Shown piece after piece: positions 16,072-25,056 of a stretch of 64,000 nt of DNA. Each line of letters opens with the position of its first letter. Positions within the stretch are counted from its first letter, which is position 1. Origin of the DNA: Anaerobacillus arseniciselenatis (GTDB taxonomy: Bacteria > Bacillota > Bacilli > Bacillales > Anaerobacillaceae); contig NZ_MLQQ01000018.1 in NCBI RefSeq assembly GCF_001865995.1, positions 62,001 to 126,000 on the forward strand, written 5' to 3'. Made by a program: the position numbers and the translations under genes. The notes under the pieces were generated by a model. The model made no database searches, was not told where the DNA came from, and saw nothing but the letters and a program-made list of their open reading frames with translations.

Positions 16072-17463
16072 TTAATTCATTCGTTTCGCGCCTAAGTATC
16101 TTTGGCTCCAATAACTGTTGGACATTTCGCTAATCGTCACACCCCTTGAGGAGCTGGCATGAATGAATTTGCCATTTCCTAAGTAAATGCCATTGTGTGA
16201 TGGTCCTGCTTTATATGTTTCAAAAAATACAAAATCTCCTCGTTGTAAAGTCTGTACGCTTTCTCCGTAATTCCACATTTGGGTAACCGTTCTCGGTATA
16301 TTTTTTCCATTTTGCTTATATACGTACATAAGAAATCCACTGCAGTCAAAACCATTCGGTGTCGCCCCGCCCCAAAGGTAACGAACACCTATTAAAGTTT
16401 TTGCGAAACTAATCACTTCTTCGTTAAAAGACTGATTTACCTCTGATGTTTGAGGTTGGGCACGCTCTGTTTGTTGTGTCTGATTCGAGTTAGAAGACCT
16501 AGACGGCATTGGTTTTGATGGGGAGTATTTAAGATGTGTAATTGTTCTTTCCCCAGCAATTCCATCGACTCCTAAGCTGTTTTGAATTTGATAGTTTCGA
16601 ACTGCTGCTTCTGTAATTGGCCCAAAAGCACCGTCGATAGCGTAGTTGTAATAACCTTTGTTTTGTAGTAAACGTTGTAAATCTTTCACGGCCTGGCCTG
16701 TGTCGCCATTTTGCAAAAATTCTACACTATTCAAATCATTTTTCTCTTCTTTTTCAATAGAAGAAACAATAAAAGGAGCTGGGGTCTCATCTGTTTCATT
16801 TTCAATAGCATAAATGTTCATATTTAAATTGTCGTCTTTTGTCACTTCTTTTTTGACATTTAAAGAGACGCCAGATAAATGTTCGTATGTTTGTTTTCCA
16901 ACGATTCCATCAATCATAAGGCCATGGTCTTTTTGGTAATTTTTGATAGCCTCTTCGGTGATCGGGCCAAAAATACCATCTTTTTCATAGTGATAATAAC
17001 CACCATCTATTAATAGCTTTTGAATTTCTTTTACAGAATCTCCTCGATCACCGATACCAAACAGTTGCCCTTCTTTAAGTTTAATTAACACATGGTCTTC
17101 AACTTCAACTTCGTCAATATCATTATTTATAAACAGGGCTGATAATGTTTCTTTTCCAGCAACTCCGTCAACACGTAGCTTTTTAAGTTTTTGAAATTTA
17201 CGGATGGCTGCATGAGTTTTTACTCCGTAAACTCCATTATCGGCGATTGCAGTTTCAATATTATAGTCTAATAGTTTACGTTGGATTGAGTGAATTTTAA
17301 AACCTTTATGACCGAAACTAAATTTTTCTTCAGGGTTAATAGTGATATCATCAATGACTTGGGTTTGATTTGCAGCTTGAACAGATACAGGTCCGCCTAA
17401 GGCGACGCTTGCAGCAATTGATGAGAGTATTACTTTTTCACTAACCGAATCTAGCTTCATCAT
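16072..17463 (-). CDS. Secreted NlpC/P60 peptidoglycan hydrolase with three PG-binding domains
   Basis: Cell-wall endopeptidase of 463 residues. Signal peptide 1 to about 28 (ending VSVQAA). Three peptidoglycan-binding type 1 repeats at about 46-105, 130-190 and 245-305, each with the hallmark DG-x-(F/Y)G-x2-T and VDGIAG-like ends. A low-complexity Ser/Gln linker, then an NlpC/P60 domain (about 345-463) with catalytic cysteine in DCSG, histidine in SHNGIYLG and a third residue in HASS. The ATG at 17463 follows GGAGGTGA; the next codon is also ATG (17460) and is slightly better spaced. Likely D,L-endopeptidase acting on peptide stems. Confidence 0.92.
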   Translation of the reverse strand: MMKLDSVSEKVILSSIAASVALGGPVSVQAANQTQVIDDITINPEEKFSFGHKGFKIHSIQRKLLDYNIETAIADNGVYGVKTHAAIRKFQKLKKLRVDGVAGKETLSALFINNDIDEVEVEDHVLIKLKEGQLFGIGDRGDSVKEIQKLLIDGGYYHYEKDGIFGPITEEAIKNYQKDHGLMIDGIVGKQTYEHLSGVSLNVKKEVTKDDNLNMNIYAIENETDETPAPFIVSSIEKEEKNDLNSVEFLQNGDTGQAVKDLQRLLQNKGYYNYAIDGAFGPITEAAVRNYQIQNSLGVDGIAGERTITHLKYSPSKPMPSRSSNSNQTQQTERAQPQTSEVNQSFNEEVISFAKTLIGVRYLWGGATPNGFDCSGFLMYVYKQNGKNIPRTVTQMWNYGESVQTLQRGDFVFFETYKAGPSHNGIYLGNGKFIHASSSRGVTISEMSNSYWSQRYLGAKRMN

Positions 17464-17613
17464 ATTCACCTCCATTTCTAAGTAGTCAGAATTTTTAACA
17501 GTGAAGAGGCAGAAATAAGCTTGTGCTTTAAACATTTTATGCAAAATAAGCTAAAATAGAACAATAGTGGTTATTAGCTTAAGATGGACGAAATACAGAA
17601 GGAGGGCATTATT

Positions 17614-18483
17614 TTGGAAAAAACATTCGCTAACCTCAAACAATATTTAGACTTCTACGAAATCAATCAAGAATACCTTTATCATTATAAAGAAGAAAAA
17701 ATTGAGGAAGGCACACAACAGACTGTATTACATATTTTTGAACCAGCATCGATAACGAAAACAATTCTCCTCGTTCATGGATACTTTGATCACACTGGAG
17801 GATTAAAAAATTTAATTAATCATTTTCTTCGTAAAGGATGGCGTGTACTAAGTTATGATCTCGCTGGGCACGGATTATCTTCTGGAAACAGAGCTGAAAT
17901 CAATGATTTTACCGATTATGTAAATACCTTCAAAAAAGTATTATCGTATAGTAAAGGTAATAAGTGCTATCCATCTGTAGTGCTCGCTCATAGTACTGGT
18001 ACAGCAATTTGTACACATTTTTTACTTCAGTCTCAACAGAAGTTTGAAAAAGTTATTTATTTAGCACCACTAGTAAGAGCAAATAAATGGTGTTCAATAG
18101 TAGCGGCTTCGAAATTCGTGCCTTTTTTTACTAAAAGATTAAAACGAAAATTTAAAGTCAATTCAGGGGACAATCAATATTTATCTTTTGTGAAAAACGA
18201 CCCGCTTCAATGTCGATACATTTCAATTCATTGGGTATTAGCACTTATTAAATGGAACAAAAAAGTAGAAGCGCTATCCGCTTCTACTCAAAAACTTTAT
18301 ATTATTCAAGGTACGGATGATCATACCGTTGATTGGAAATACAATATTTCCTTCCTGCAAAAAAAGTTTACCGATTGTCAAATAGCTATTATTGAAAATG
18401 GGCGACATCAGTTAATGAATGATCATCCTTCGATAAAGCGTCACTTACTGAAAATGATCGATGATTATATCGATGAGGTTTAA
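17614..18483 (+). CDS. Alpha/beta hydrolase (monoacylglycerol lipase / lysophospholipase-like)
   Basis: 289-residue serine hydrolase. Oxyanion region LLVHGYFDHTGG (53-63), nucleophile S127 in LAHSTGT, acid in QGTDDHTVDW (about 241) and histidine in ENGRHQLMND (about 268), the order of the Hydrolase_4 (lysophospholipase-like) group. A TTG at 17614 is chosen as start because AGGAGG lies 8 bases before it; the in-frame ATG at 17584 has no ribosome site. The 3' end overlaps the convergent MFS gene by 4 bases. Substrate unknown; membrane-lipid turnover is the usual family role. Confidence 0.87.
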   Translation: MEKTFANLKQYLDFYEINQEYLYHYKEEKIEEGTQQTVLHIFEPASITKTILLVHGYFDHTGGLKNLINHFLRKGWRVLSYDLAGHGLSSGNRAEINDFTDYVNTFKKVLSYSKGNKCYPSVVLAHSTGTAICTHFLLQSQQKFEKVIYLAPLVRANKWCSIVAASKFVPFFTKRLKRKFKVNSGDNQYLSFVKNDPLQCRYISIHWVLALIKWNKKVEALSASTQKLYIIQGTDDHTVDWKYNISFLQKKFTDCQIAIIENGRHQLMNDHPSIKRHLLKMIDDYIDEV

Positions 18484-19628
18484 TTTAAATACTTCTTCAG
18501 GCGCCATTTTGTTACGGTAGCTATGATTGCCATTATCACCGCACCGACAAGAAGACCTTCGTTAGGTGTGACATTTAATGCGCCAATTAAAAACGAACCT
18601 GCGACAACCCCTAAAGAGAAGAAGGCATAAAAGATACCAAATGCTCTGCCACGTTCACTTTGATGAGAATGGTCGACGACTAGTGCAGTTACAGAAGGGA
18701 AGATAAAAGCAAAGCCAATTCCATATATCATCATTGCAAAAAATAAGATAAGAACATTTTCAAATGAACTTAAAACGAGTAAAGCAAACGTCACAAACAG
18801 CATCCCATAAAAGACCATCTTTCCGCGTTGTACTTTATCGAACAGTTTATTTGTTGGTAGTAAGAAAATGAGGATCGCAACAATTCCGAATGTGCTTATC
18901 AACATTCCGGAAAACGCAGTACTTAATCCAGACACTTCAATTTTAAGCGGAAGCATGTAAGCTAAAATTCCTAAGGTCAACATTAAAGAAAATGCACCGA
19001 TATAAGCATTTAATAATGGTGGTAGCAATAATAACTTAATGATCTCAGACAGTTTAAAGTTCACTTTTTTCTCAAGTTTAGATTTAGAAATAAATATATC
19101 CTTTAAAAATACGCTAGCCAATAACGCGGTTACTATGAATAAAGCACTAATGATATAAAAAACATAATTGATGCCTAAGACACCCTTTGTGATCCCACCA
19201 AAAGCAGGTCCCAAAATGGCGGCAATACCAACACAGGCACCTGAAAAGGCCATTGCTTTTCCACGAGAATTAGGCTCTGTACGATCGCTTAAAAAAGCAA
19301 ATGCAGCTGGAATTAGAAATCCCCCACCAATCCCGTGAATGAGTCGGACTAACAATAGTTGCTCAGCAGTTGATACGAACGTATAGCCGATAAGACAAAT
19401 ACTAACGAACACTAATCCGAATACTAATATCTTTTTTCGTCCGAATTTATCAATCCACTGTCCAGCTATAACATTTCCTAGCATATTTGCTAATGAATAC
19501 ATTCCAATAATTAGACCGATCATGAAGCTTGTTGCTCCAAGACTTTGGGCGAAAGGAGCAATGATCGGTAATTGCGAAAAAGTATCTAAAAAAGCAATAA
19601 TTATAATGATATAAATAAAATAAAGCAT
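18480..19628 (-). CDS. MFS transporter (DHA1-type multidrug efflux family)
   Basis: 382 residues with about twelve hydrophobic helices. The MFS signature between helices 2 and 3 is present as GQWIDKFGRKKIL (about 56-68), and helix 5 carries the antiporter-type motif GACVGIAAILGPAFGG (about 129-144), indicating drug:proton antiport. The ATG follows AGAGGGAA on the minus strand. No regulator next to it; substrate not deducible. Confidence 0.88.
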   Translation of the reverse strand: MLYFIYIIIIIAFLDTFSQLPIIAPFAQSLGATSFMIGLIIGMYSLANMLGNVIAGQWIDKFGRKKILVFGLVFVSICLIGYTFVSTAEQLLLVRLIHGIGGGFLIPAAFAFLSDRTEPNSRGKAMAFSGACVGIAAILGPAFGGITKGVLGINYVFYIISALFIVTALLASVFLKDIFISKSKLEKKVNFKLSEIIKLLLLPPLLNAYIGAFSLMLTLGILAYMLPLKIEVSGLSTAFSGMLISTFGIVAILIFLLPTNKLFDKVQRGKMVFYGMLFVTFALLVLSSFENVLILFFAMMIYGIGFAFIFPSVTALVVDHSHQSERGRAFGIFYAFFSLGVVAGSFLIGALNVTPNEGLLVGAVIMAIIATVTKWRLKKYLN

Positions 19629-19851
19629 CGTAAATTCCCTCTCTTAAATTCATCTACTAGTAACTTATATAATGTAGGAGAAAGTTTCTAATAGCTACTG
19701 ATGAACTCATTATACAATATTTTCAACAAATTACTAATTATCTACCTTTCATTATGTACAATGTCGTTAGCGAAGTTACGTTATGTATAATTTCCTTCAT
19801 CATTTCTTCAAATTTTTTTGTTATAATTATTTTAGATAAGGAGTGATTATA

Positions 19852-20445
19852 ATGAAAAAACTAGCAGTGCACCCAGGGATTAGTTTCGGTGCGAAGTTTA
19901 CGAAAGGCCAATTACAAATACTTTCAAAATATGTGGCTGATTCAACAGAGATAGAGCTTACAAATTTTCAACAGCTTTATATAGAAGTGGAAGATGACCA
20001 AGTTGAAGATGTGTCAGCAAAACTTGAAGCTGCTGGCTTAAATACATATCCAGTCGGCCTTTATGTGAAAACGTTAAGAACATGTAATTTTTGTCAAGGA
20101 GCTGAAGAAGAGGGAATGGACATTGCGATTGAATTAAATCGTCGGATCGCCGGGAAATCTGTTCCATTTCCACTTCGACCTGCCTATACTGGATGTCCAA
20201 ATGCCTGTGGTGAACCACTTGTTCATGATATCGGGGTTGTAAAAATAGGCGAAACGTTTAGCATTTATCTTGGCGGGAAGGCAAAAGGTCTCGATGCGAA
20301 AATGGCCACTCTATATAAAGAAAATTTAACGGAAGATGATCTTTATCATGCTTGTGAAAGTGTCATAGAAAACTATGAAAAACATGGCAAAAAACGAGAA
20401 CACTTTTCCAAGTTTCTTAAACGCTTCGGAGTAGAAAACTTATAA
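19852..20445 (+). CDS. Nitrite/sulfite reductase-like half module, short
   Basis: 197-residue protein with one ferredoxin-like half domain of nitrite/sulfite reductases (about 1-70) and one [4Fe-4S]-siroheme-type half domain (about 70-197). The second cysteine pair is canonical (C115-x3-C119 in TGCPNACGEP). The first is C78-x2-C81 (RTCNFCQGA) instead of C-x5-C. A full reductase needs two repeats of each half (over 500 residues), so this is a half-length, possibly homodimeric protein. The ATG is preceded by AAGGAGTG. No siroheme synthesis or electron-donor gene is adjacent. Enzymatic role uncertain. Confidence 0.8.
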   Translation: MKKLAVHPGISFGAKFTKGQLQILSKYVADSTEIELTNFQQLYIEVEDDQVEDVSAKLEAAGLNTYPVGLYVKTLRTCNFCQGAEEEGMDIAIELNRRIAGKSVPFPLRPAYTGCPNACGEPLVHDIGVVKIGETFSIYLGGKAKGLDAKMATLYKENLTEDDLYHACESVIENYEKHGKKREHFSKFLKRFGVENL

Positions 20446-20545
20446 CAAATTTTAGAAATCTTCTCTTTTTCCTTTACAAATTTATGTATAGCTAGTAGAA
20501 TTGCTTACCGTACACATTTTTAATATAAAGAGAGAGGATGTTTCG

Positions 20546-21190
20546 ATGTTTAAAAGAACTCTGTTAATGGTAACTTTAGGATTATTAGCACTAGTCATGG
20601 TCGCTTGTGGTGGAACTAACGACGGTGGTGAAACTGCAGCTATAGTAAATGAAGAGGTTATTACGGTTGCTGATGTTGACCAACAAGTGGACAACACGAT
20701 TGCAATGTATGCCCAAGATGGAATTGATGTGAACGAACAAGGTGATGAGTTTGTGGAGATGATTAAACAGCAAACTTTAGACGGTTTAATCACGGAGGTT
20801 TTACTAGTAAAAGCTGCACAAGACTATACTGTATCAGAAGAAGAAGTAACTGAAGAGTATGAAGCAATTAAAGCAGGTTTTGAAACAGAGGAACAGTTCA
20901 ATGAAGTTTTAGCGGCTAACAACTTCACGGAAGAGTCGTTAAAAGAAAATCTTGAACAACAATTAAAAATTGACCAGTTTTTCTTAGCAAATATCAATGA
21001 AGTTACAGCTACTGAAGAAGAACTACAAGAACTTTTCGAACAATATAGTGAAATGGTTGAAGAAGAGCTTGAATTTGAAGAAGTTAAAGTCGCTTTAGAA
21101 CAAGAAGTTGTTCAACAAAAGCAAGACGAAGAAATGGGTAGAATCATTCAAGAGCTAAAAGAACAAGCAGAGATTGAAATTTTAATTTAA
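20546..21190 (+). CDS. SurA-like chaperone lipoprotein lacking a PPIase domain
   Basis: Lipoprotein of 214 residues. Signal peptide with lipobox VMVAC (C21). The mature part resembles the N-terminal helical chaperone domain of SurA/PrsA: AAIVNEEVITVADVDQQV followed by long acidic helices, ending without any parvulin PPIase domain. This domain binds exported polypeptides in the family. The 20546 ATG follows GAGAGGATG. Strongly acidic, Glu/Gln-rich C-terminal half. A terminator follows, so it is a single-gene unit. Confidence 0.85.
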   Translation: MFKRTLLMVTLGLLALVMVACGGTNDGGETAAIVNEEVITVADVDQQVDNTIAMYAQDGIDVNEQGDEFVEMIKQQTLDGLITEVLLVKAAQDYTVSEEEVTEEYEAIKAGFETEEQFNEVLAANNFTEESLKENLEQQLKIDQFFLANINEVTATEEELQELFEQYSEMVEEELEFEEVKVALEQEVVQQKQDEEMGRIIQELKEQAEIEILI

Positions 21191-21196
21191 ATAGTA

Positions 21197-21234
21197 AAAA
21201 GAGACTATCAATTAATTTTGGTAGTCTTTTTTGT
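21197..21234 (+). terminator. Terminator of the SurA-like gene
   Basis: AGACTATCA ... TGGTAGTCT stem followed by TTTTTT. Confidence 0.85.
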
Positions 21235-21242
21235 GGGTAAAA

Positions 21243-21566
21243 GTTAGTTGGTTAGTGGTTTGTTGGTTAGGTTCATATCGGTGTGTCGTAATGAAAGTTT
21301 GTATGTAAATAAAACGAGTAATTTCCTGAACGAGCCTCTGAGATTCGAAAGAAGGTCACAGCGAAGTGAAGGAAATCATCCGCCTTTTCAATATTAGATG
21401 GTGACGGTAAATCGTCATGCTCGTTTTGTATGAAAATAAGATGACGGTCGACTTTTCCGAACAAGCCTCTAAAGCCGGAACGGATTTACAGCGCAGTGAG
21501 GGAAATCGACCGGATTTTTTCATGTTAGATGGTGATGATTAATCGTCATGCGGGTTTTGTATGGAA
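21243..21566 (+). repeat. GTTTTGTATG hairpin repeat, copy R2 (double unit)
   Basis: Begins with GTTGGTTAGTGGTTTGTTGG. It then has two arm pairs and two terminal hairpins. First: GTAATTTCC ... GGAAATCATCC around CGAGCCTCTGAGATTCG. Second: GGTCGACTTTTCC (about 21446) with GGGAAATCGACC (about 21500) around CAAGCCTCTAAAGCCGG. TTAGATGGTGACGG...CGTCATGC-TCGTTTTGTATG is at 21393-21431 and TTAGATGGTGATGA...CGTCATGC-GGGTTTTGTATG at 21525-21562. It fills the gap in front of the flotillin gene; no supported gene inside. Confidence 0.8.
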
Positions 21567-21673
21567 ACAGAAAAATAAACCGATTATTATTTTAGATATT
21601 TATAAATATTTTCCAATAATAGTCAATATAATGGAGGATGTAATAAAAAATATTCAATCGCAGGGGGTACGAT

Positions 21674-23212
21674 ATGGCAACTATTGGTATTTTAATCTTC
21701 CTTATTCCTATTGTTGTTTTAGCGGCAATCGCAAGTATTGGTTACTTTTTCTGGTACAAAATTCGTTATAAAACAGCGAGATCAAATCAGGCGTTAATCA
21801 TCGCAGGACCAAAGCTAGGGGACCCAGAAAAAGAAACGAACATTTTTAACGATAATGAAGGGCGCTCAATAAAAATCATTCGCGGTGGAGGTCACTTATT
21901 AAAAATGCACCAGACGGCTACACCTGTGGATTTAACGTCTTTTCAATTGAAGTTAAGAACACCTCGAGTATTCACAAATGGAGGCGTGCCGATCATTGCT
22001 GATGCGGTTGCTATGGTAACGGTAGCAGACACTTTAAAAGGGATTGCAATATACGCGGAGCAGTTTCTAGGAAAAAAACAAAAAGAGATCGAAACCGAAA
22101 TTGCGGAAGTATTGAACGCTAATTTACGTGCGATTTTATCAAAAATGACTGTAGAAGAGATTAATGCAGACCGAGAAAAATTTAATGAAGACGTTAGAAT
22201 CGTTGCTCAAGCACAATTAGATTCGATGGGGTTTAAAATCACTTCTTTAGGTCTTACCGATTTATCTGATGCCGATCAAGAAAATGGTTACTTAGAAAAC
22301 TTAGGGCGTCCACAAATTGCCAAAGTGCGCAAAGAAGCCGAATTAGCCGAGTCAGACAGCGAGAGAGAAACACGTATCCATCGAGCGAATAACGATAAAG
22401 AAGCAAAAGAACAAGAGTACCAACGTCAAATCGAAATTGCAGAAGCTCAGAAGGCAAAAGATCTGAATGACGCTGCGATTAGAGAAGAAACCGAACGAGC
22501 GAGAGCGAAATCAGAACAATCATATGAGTTAGAAAAAGCAAAACTAGATAAACAAGTGCAAGAAGAACAATTAAAACTTCATGCGCAAAAGAAAGAGGAA
22601 GATTTGCGTATCCGTCATCTAGAGCGTGAACGTGCAGTTAAACTAGAGGAACAAGAAGCGAAAGTGCGTAAGGCGAAAGCGGATGCCGATTTCTACGAAA
22701 CAACTAGAAAAGCTGAAGCCGAAGCTGAAAAAGCTCGTATTGATGGGGAAACACAAGCGAAAATCGAGCGAGAAAAAGGTCTTGCTGAAGCGGATGTTAT
22801 TCGTCAAAAAGGGCAAGCGGAAGCCGAGGCGAAACGTCTACTTGCTGAAGCAATCGCGAAACACGGTGAAGTTATTATCGTGGAAAAACTCATCGAAATG
22901 CTCCCACAATACGCAAAAGAAATCGCAGCACCATTATCGAACATCGAATCTGTCAAAATTATTGACACTGGCGACGGAAAGGGCGTAGCTTCTTACAGCA
23001 AATCGATTACGAATACGATGGCCCAAATTCAAGAACCGTTAAAAGAGCTAACAGGCTTAGATGTAACGAACTTACTAACCGATCTAGTCAACCGAGGTAA
23101 CACACACACCGTTATGACCTCAGAAATAGCTGCTGAAAAATCGACTAATGAAACCTTTCAAGGCCCTGACCAGCCTGTTGAATCTAAAGAAAACAACCCC
23201 GATGATAAATAA
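21674..23212 (+). CDS. floT: Flotillin-like protein (SPFH scaffold of membrane microdomains)
   Basis: 512 residues, homologous to B. subtilis YuaG/FloT, a scaffold of functional membrane microdomains. N-terminal membrane segment (about 4-28), SPFH/band-7 domain (about 29-205), then a long charged coiled coil rich in Glu-Ala repeats (about 205-400; EAEAEKARIDGETQAKIE) typical of flotillins, and a C-terminal tail. The ATG follows CAGGGGGTACG. Odd: the membrane NfeD-type partner (YuaF) that precedes yuaG in B. subtilis is absent here; a structured repeat precedes it instead. Confidence 0.93.
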   Translation: MATIGILIFLIPIVVLAAIASIGYFFWYKIRYKTARSNQALIIAGPKLGDPEKETNIFNDNEGRSIKIIRGGGHLLKMHQTATPVDLTSFQLKLRTPRVFTNGGVPIIADAVAMVTVADTLKGIAIYAEQFLGKKQKEIETEIAEVLNANLRAILSKMTVEEINADREKFNEDVRIVAQAQLDSMGFKITSLGLTDLSDADQENGYLENLGRPQIAKVRKEAELAESDSERETRIHRANNDKEAKEQEYQRQIEIAEAQKAKDLNDAAIREETERARAKSEQSYELEKAKLDKQVQEEQLKLHAQKKEEDLRIRHLERERAVKLEEQEAKVRKAKADADFYETTRKAEAEAEKARIDGETQAKIEREKGLAEADVIRQKGQAEAEAKRLLAEAIAKHGEVIIVEKLIEMLPQYAKEIAAPLSNIESVKIIDTGDGKGVASYSKSITNTMAQIQEPLKELTGLDVTNLLTDLVNRGNTHTVMTSEIAAEKSTNETFQGPDQPVESKENNPDDK

Positions 23213-23233
23213 GAATAACATTTAAATAATATT

Positions 23234-23272
23234 AAAAGAGAGTGTCCGCTATTAAGCTGGCGCTCTTTTTTG
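23234..23272 (+). terminator. Terminator of the flotillin gene
   Basis: AGAGTGTC (23239-23246) and GGCGCTCT pair (with G-T pairs) and are followed by TTTTTT. Confidence 0.7.
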
Positions 23273-23283
23273 TTATTTTAATA

Positions 23284-23382
23284 TTGAGGTCAGTAGCTTT
23301 ACAGCGAAGAGAAGGAAATCGCCCGACTTTACATCGTAAATGTTGACGATTAATCGTCATGAAGGTCTTGTATGAGAAATAG
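23284..23382 (+). repeat. GTTTTGTATG hairpin repeat, copy R3 (3' half)
   Basis: Contains GAGGTCAGTAGCTTTACAGCG-AAGAGAAGGAAATCGCCCG, matching the right arm of copy R1, then a GTTGACGATTAATCGTCAT hairpin and GGTCTTGTATG. The left arm is missing, so it is a truncated copy. Confidence 0.65.
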
Positions 23383-23459
23383 ACCGTTATAGGAAAATTA
23401 AATGTATGTTTCTTTTTACATGATTTAAACTAACAAAAAAGTTTAAAGGTGTGAGGAAA

Positions 23460-23723
23460 ATGACTAATATTCCAATTGAACAAGCAATGTTAGCAATTCA
23501 ACAATCTAAATTAGCTATCCAGCAAGGACTGATTAAAGCAAATCCAGATCAATTTAATATGGTAGAAAAGCAGTTGCTCGCAGCTCAAGAGGCAATTAGT
23601 GAGGCGAAGTTAAAAGTAAGTGCGAATGAAGAGCAAATTTTAAATCAAGCCAATCAAAGTGTAGAAGATGCTATTGTTCAACTGCACGAAAGCCATCGTG
23701 ATTCGAACTTACAACAAGGATAG
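23460..23723 (+). CDS. Small helical protein, 87 residues (DUF2564-like)
   Basis: Unrecognised with certainty. Predominantly helical, Gln/Ala-rich: IPIEQAMLAIQQSKLAIQQG, VEKQLLAAQEAISEAKLKV, ILNQANQSVEDAIVQLHES. Length, helical periodicity and motif order resemble the 82-residue protein at 60495, suggesting two paralogues of one small bacillus family (DUF2564-like). The ATG at 23460 follows AAAGGTGTGAGG. It lies between repeat R3 and a secreted NlpC/P60 gene. No function inferred. Confidence 0.7.
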   Translation: MTNIPIEQAMLAIQQSKLAIQQGLIKANPDQFNMVEKQLLAAQEAISEAKLKVSANEEQILNQANQSVEDAIVQLHESHRDSNLQQG

Positions 23724-23827
23724 ATTAAAAAGTTCGTATGTCAAATATGCACACAATATAAAAACGATTATTTTTTTCTTTTTAGGTAACCTTAAAGAGA
23801 AACTATCGATAAAGGAGAATAAACATT

Positions 23828-24865
23828 ATGAGGAAAAACAATATACGTATTTTCATTCTAACGATCTCTATTTTAGCGTTATTAACATCACCAGTTCTTG
23901 CTTTTTATGAAGATGTTCCTGAAGCAGGAATTGCCATTAACGGAACTATGGTTGATGGGATTAAACCGATCAAAATTGCAGGAGATTATTACATACCGTT
24001 TACACACTTATCTAAATTACTAGGGTACAATGATATTAGGTTTGAAAGTGGGACAAAAACATATCAAGTAACCGATGGCTCTACAGTAGTCCGGTTAACC
24101 ATGGGAGGATACAGAGCACGTAGAGGTGACGACTTCATCAATATTGATCCACCTAGATGGATTAACGAAACAGCGTATGTATCATTAGAAGCAGGTGGGA
24201 AGCTTTTTAATTCATTTATTTCCTTTAAACCGGAAAATGGATCTATTCAAGTAGAAAAACCAGCGAGCAAGTACCGTGTTCAAGCAGGTGATACATTATG
24301 GTTGATTTCAAAGGCGCATCATACTTCTGTGGCTCAATTAAAAGCAGCAAACAATTTAACATCAAATATTATTCAACCTGGTCAGCTGTTGAAAATTCCA
24401 CCACGTGAACAAACGAAAGAAGATGAGCCAATTAAAGAAACTCGCCCACCAGCACCTAAAGAACGAGAAGAGCCACAAATTCGTACCGCATTAATCGAGG
24501 TTGCCAAAAGATTTATCGGTGCAGGATATAAATTTGGAGCAACTTTAGATGAAGCACCTAATTTATTTGATTGTTCATCGTATACACAATATGTTTTTCA
24601 ACATAAAGGAGTTCAAATTCCGAGAACATCAAGGCAACAAGCGGGAATTGGTATTCCAGTAACTTCGTTAAAGCAAGGAGATTTATTATTCTTCACATCA
24701 CCATCACTATACTCTGATGGTCGAGTTGGACATGTTGGAATTTATATGGACGGAGGTCATATGATTCACGCCTCATCTTCTAGAGGAGTTCATATTACTG
24801 AAGATGTTTTAAATAACCCTTACTGGGGGCAAAATTATTTATTTGCTAAGCGAGTTATTGACTAA
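23828..24865 (+). CDS. Secreted LysM-NlpC/P60 endopeptidase with copper-amine-oxidase-like N domain
   Basis: 345-residue cell-wall hydrolase. Signal peptide about 1-26 (ending SPVLAF). A copper-amine-oxidase N-terminal-like domain (about 30-140; PIKIAGDYYIPFTHLSKLLGY, NETAYVSLEAGGKLF), a non-catalytic wall-binding module. One LysM (about 149-193; YRVQAGDTLWLISKAH). A Pro/Glu linker. NlpC/P60 (about 220-345) with catalytic cysteine in DCSS and histidines in GHVGIY and HASS. Start supported by AAAGGAG. Likely D,L-endopeptidase. Its catalytic end is very like that of the 16072-17463 protein (HASSSRGV in both). Confidence 0.92.
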   Translation: MRKNNIRIFILTISILALLTSPVLAFYEDVPEAGIAINGTMVDGIKPIKIAGDYYIPFTHLSKLLGYNDIRFESGTKTYQVTDGSTVVRLTMGGYRARRGDDFINIDPPRWINETAYVSLEAGGKLFNSFISFKPENGSIQVEKPASKYRVQAGDTLWLISKAHHTSVAQLKAANNLTSNIIQPGQLLKIPPREQTKEDEPIKETRPPAPKEREEPQIRTALIEVAKRFIGAGYKFGATLDEAPNLFDCSSYTQYVFQHKGVQIPRTSRQQAGIGIPVTSLKQGDLLFFTSPSLYSDGRVGHVGIYMDGGHMIHASSSRGVHITEDVLNNPYWGQNYLFAKRVID

Positions 24866-24892
24866 GAGCAAGTGCATAAGTATATAAAAATA

Positions 24893-24932
24893 AAAAAGGC
24901 TTATCGTCAAGTTGTGGCGATAGCCTTTTTTT
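24893..24932 (+). terminator. Terminator of the LysM-NlpC/P60 gene
   Basis: AAAAAAGGCTTATCG ... CGATAGCCTTTTTTTT, a strong stem with T tract. Confidence 0.9.
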
Positions 24933-24970
24933 TAACGCTTTTTGAAAATCACTGTGACTACCGCGAAAAC

Positions 24971-25000
24971 TGAATAAAAAGTGGAACATTTAGTATATTT
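24971..25000 (+). promoter_or_regulatory. Possible SigG-type promoter of the ger operon
   Basis: TGAATA (24971-24976), 17 bases, TATATTT (24994-25000). The -35 matches the forespore SigG consensus exactly; the -10 (CATACTA consensus) matches in part. Position and downstream germination genes fit forespore expression. Tentative. Confidence 0.4.
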
Positions 25001-25056
25001 ATCCTTTTCTTTGCAAACTTTAACAGTGAGTTCTTTTATTTGGGGGTGATTTCACG

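Noticed and set aside
21529..21771. 80-codon frame before the flotillin gene
   Set aside because: It runs through repeat R2 and into the flotillin gene in another frame, with no ribosome site.
22683..22988. 101-codon frame inside the flotillin gene
   Set aside because: Shadow of the Glu/Ala-rich coiled coil; lysine-rich product typical of a frame shift of such sequence.
23668..23910. 80-codon frame between the 87-residue protein and the LysM gene
   Set aside because: Overlaps both genes out of frame and has no ribosome site.
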